NCBI GenBank assembly: GCA_965237445.1
Contig: OZ250142.1
Coordinates: 2,356,001 to 2,420,000 of the forward strand
Length of the DNA stretch: 64,000 nucleotides
Reading direction: 5' to 3'
From: G963668185 sp965237445
GTDB lineage: Bacteria > Chloroflexota > Dehalococcoidia > Lucifugimonadales > G963668185
Each line of letters starts with the position of its first letter. The first letter of the stretch is position 1. Position numbers and translations under genes: made by a program. Below are positions 61,937 to 64,000 of this stretch, piece by piece. Under the pieces are notes generated by a model that worked only from the letters and a program-made list of their open reading frames with translations, made no database searches and was not told the DNA's origin.

Positions 61937-62856
61937 ATGAATCCCCCTCTTCTCGCTGTCGTCGGCCCAACAGCGTCCGGTAAGAGCGATCTTGCGATTC
62001 GGCTTGCCCAAAAGTTCGACGGCGAGATCGTAAGCGCAGACAGCCGGCAGGTGTACCTGTACATGGACATCGGTACGGCAAAGCCATCGGCGGCTCACCG
62101 GCTGCTGGTACCTCATCACCTCATCGACGTCGTAACGCCGGACGTAACTTTCAGCCTCGTTCAGTTTCTCCGCGAGGCCAGGCGCGCGGTCCGGGCATAC
62201 AGGAGCGCGGCAGACTGCCGATTCTCGCGGGCGGCACAGCGCAGTACGTCTGGGCCCTGCTCGAAGGTTGGCAGGTACCGGAAGCGATGCCGGATCTGGC
62301 ACTCCGCAGCGAACTGGAACAGCGGGCAGTGAGCGAAGGCGCCCAGGCACTTCACTTCGAGCTACAGACACTTGACGCTCGCAGGGCCTCCGAGATTCAA
62401 CCCGCAAACGTCCGCCGCGTAATTCGAGCTCTCGAAGTGCACCACGCGCTCGGAACGCGCGGTGGTCCCCGCAAGGTGGAGCCGCCGTACCGGATGAAGA
62501 TCATTGGCCTTGCGTTGGAGCGCGAGGAGCTTTACCGGCGTATCGATACTAGGGTCGACAGGATGATCGGTGAGGGCTGGCTGGACGAGGTCGCCGCGCT
62601 GATGCATCGCGGATACGGCCTGGACAACTCGGCCATGTCTGGCGTGGGGTACCGCGAGCTTGGTCTGTGCCTTGAGGGCAAGCTGGCGCTCGAGGAGGCG
62701 GTTGAACGGGCCAAGTTCCGTACGCACAGGTTCGCCCGCAGCCAGCACGCGTGGTTCCGCAAGGACGACGCCCGGATCGCTTGGTTGCCAACTTCGCAGC
62801 AAGGAATTGAAGCGGCGGAAACTGGGACTGGCGCATGGCTTGAAAGTGCGTTGTGA
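61937..62856 (+). pseudogene. miaA: tRNA dimethylallyltransferase (MiaA), one frameshift
   Basis: The first frame gives LAVVGPTASGKSDLAIRLAQKFDGEIVSADSRQVYLYMDIGTAKPS (P-loop and tRNA-binding motif) up to QFLREARRAV. Near 62190-62200 a one-base shift restores ERGRLPILAGGTAQYVWALLEGWQVP, continuing into the second frame with EIQPANVRRVIRALEV and AMSGVGYRELGLCLEGK. Both halves conserve family motifs, so the gene is real. The shift may be a sequence error, because MiaA is a housekeeping tRNA enzyme (i6A37). Confidence 0.85.
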
Positions 62857-62908
62857 TAGACTTCCCAAGTACGAATTGCGCATTTGCGACTGAGGAGCGT
62901 AAGCAGGC

Positions 62909-63751
62909 TTGAGATTCACGAAAATGCACGGCGCCGGCAACGATTACGTTTATGTCGACGCCCGCAGCAAGAACGCCGAATGGCCGGCGGTGTCCGTCGC
63001 GATCAGCGACCGGCACACGGGCATTGGCTCCGACGGCCTGATTCTGCTCCTGCAGTCCGATTCCGCTGACTTCCGAATGCGCATGTTCAACGCGGACGGC
63101 TCCGAGGGCGAGATGTGCGGCAACGGCATTCGCTGCCTGGCCCGGTTCGCCGTGGAACACGACGCCGTGTCTCCAGAGAAATCCCCCATGGTCGTTGAGA
63201 CGGCCGCTGGCAACCTGGAAGTTACGCCTCTCTGGCATGACGGGGAGTTTTCCCGAGCGCGGGTCTCTATGGGCCTGCCGAGACTGGCTCCGCACGAGAT
63301 ACCGGTCATAGCGGACGCTGGCGATTCCGTGATCGACTTTCCAATCACCGTTGATGGCCGCGAATTCAAGATTACGTGCGTAAGCATGGGTAATCCCCAC
63401 GCAGTCGCGTTCATAGACGAACCCGTGGATGACGTGCGCCTGGACGAGTTGGGCCCATTGGTGGAGCATCACCCGATGTTTCCTCAGCGCGTGAACTTCG
63501 AAATCGTGAATGATCTTGGAGCCGGACGCCTTCGCACTCGAGTTTGGGAGCGCGGCTCCGGACTTACCATGGCCTGCGGTACCGGAGCATGCGCCGTGGC
63601 CGTGGCCGCCCGGATGCACGGGTACACAGAAGACAGGTCGATCGTCGAACTGCCGGGTGGAGACCTGACAATCGAATGGCCGGGTGAAGGCCCGGTCGTG
63701 ATGGAAGGCCCTGTCTCAAGGGTGTTCGATGGCGAATGGCATTGCGGATGA
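62909..63751 (+). CDS. dapF: Diaminopimelate epimerase
   Basis: 280 residues from a TTG: FTKMHGAGNDYVYVDA start, FNADGSEGEMCGNGIRCLARF with the first catalytic Cys, CVSMGNPHAVAFIDE and ERGSGLTMACGTGACAVAVAARM with the second Cys. Interconverts LL- and meso-diaminopimelate for lysine and peptidoglycan. Followed after 13 bases by an LL-DAP aminotransferase-like gene, which fits a DapL-type pathway. Confidence 0.95.
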   Translation: MRFTKMHGAGNDYVYVDARSKNAEWPAVSVAISDRHTGIGSDGLILLLQSDSADFRMRMFNADGSEGEMCGNGIRCLARFAVEHDAVSPEKSPMVVETAAGNLEVTPLWHDGEFSRARVSMGLPRLAPHEIPVIADAGDSVIDFPITVDGREFKITCVSMGNPHAVAFIDEPVDDVRLDELGPLVEHHPMFPQRVNFEIVNDLGAGRLRTRVWERGSGLTMACGTGACAVAVAARMHGYTEDRSIVELPGGDLTIEWPGEGPVVMEGPVSRVFDGEWHCG

Positions 63752-63764
63752 AGGGGTCCCAGAC

Positions 63765-64000
63765 ATGAATCTCTCCAAGCGGCTCGAGAAGGTGCCGCCA
63801 TACCTGTTCTTCGAGATCAGCAGAAAGATCGCGGCGAAGAAACAGCAAGGCATCGATGTCGTGAGCTTCGGCATAGGCGATCCGGACCTTCCGACACCGG
63901 CGGAGTCAATCGCAGCACTACGCGATAAAGCCTCGGTCCCGGGCTACCACAGATACCCGGAGTCGGACGGCCTACCGTCGTTTCGACAGGCCGTGGCACG
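63765..64000 (+). CDS. LL-diaminopimelate aminotransferase, N-terminal part (DapL-like)
   Basis: The first 78 residues only; the gene runs off the window. MNLSKRLEKVPPYLFFEISRKI ... GIDVVSFGIGDPDLPTP and YHRYPESDGLPSFRQAV are the N-terminal pattern of class I aminotransferases of the LL-DAP group. Position directly after dapF supports that role. The PLP Lys lies outside the window. Confidence 0.8.
   Translation, partial: MNLSKRLEKVPPYLFFEISRKIAAKKQQGIDVVSFGIGDPDLPTPAESIAALRDKASVPGYHRYPESDGLPSFRQAVA

Overview
This window is a high-GC bacterial chromosome segment. It combines central-metabolism operons (histidine, purine, lower glycolysis, lysine/diaminopimelate) with an accessory half rich in catabolic enzymes: an enolase-superfamily protein, a type III CoA-transferase, an amidase, alpha/beta hydrolases, tandem phytoene-desaturase-like flavoproteins, class III aminotransferases and a molybdopterin oxidoreductase. 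That mixture, plus interspersed hairpin repeats next to gene ends, resembles the marine SAR202 / Dehalococcoidia side of Chloroflexota. This is an inference from gene content; no rRNA or other taxonomic marker is present.

Layout. 1-2.1 kb: an unidentified Cys-rich protein pair and a VapBC-like toxin-antitoxin pair whose toxin is frameshifted. 2.2-8.8 kb (minus strand): a six-gene cassette with split glutamate-synthase-like subunits (class II amidotransferase, GXGXG, FMN domain), a glutamine-synthetase-like ligase, a DAO-family flavoprotein and a small unknown protein. It resembles the N-methylglutamate route of methylated-amine use but lacks the usual four-subunit dehydrogenase. 9-24 kb: scattered catabolic genes separated by dense repeats, including two arrays of 85-105 bp units around a duplicated tail of a penicillin-acylase-like gene. 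24.5-27.5 kb: a second VapBC pair, a small membrane protein, and an IS481-type element sitting between two copies of that protein's gene tail. 27.6-39.4 kb: an amidase with a small GatC/AtzG-like partner, tandem flavoproteins, hydrolases, a glyoxalase-fold protein, a PPOX protein and a GSA-aminomutase-like enzyme.

39.4-64 kb is mostly housekeeping. It holds a DegV protein and a PadR/HAAS pair; hisZ-hisG-(zinc phospholipase C-like)-hisD-hisC-hisB on plus; a minus-strand purine operon (guaA, purD, a phosphodiesterase, purE, purB, purC, a DUF3105 protein, purS); and a plus-strand run of Sua5/YrdC, polyprenyl synthetase, pgk, phosphoglycerate mutase, tpiA, miaA, dapF and the start of an LL-diaminopimelate aminotransferase.

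Most notable signals: (a) two homologous intergenic elements (29.70-29.96 kb and 35.77-36.01 kb), each with a promoter-like block, an ATG 6 nt after the -10 box, and two sets of helical-period repeats around a shared CCCAGCTA core; (b) three genes whose 3' tails are re-duplicated downstream amid repeats; (c) a TTAAACGNNAAG motif recurring at gene boundaries; (d) a 34-bp identity between a nitroreductase C-terminus and the IS481 transposase; (e) the amine cassette with its unknown small protein. At least six genes carry single frameshifts, several in housekeeping genes, so some may be sequence errors. No rRNA, tRNA or CRISPR array was recognised.
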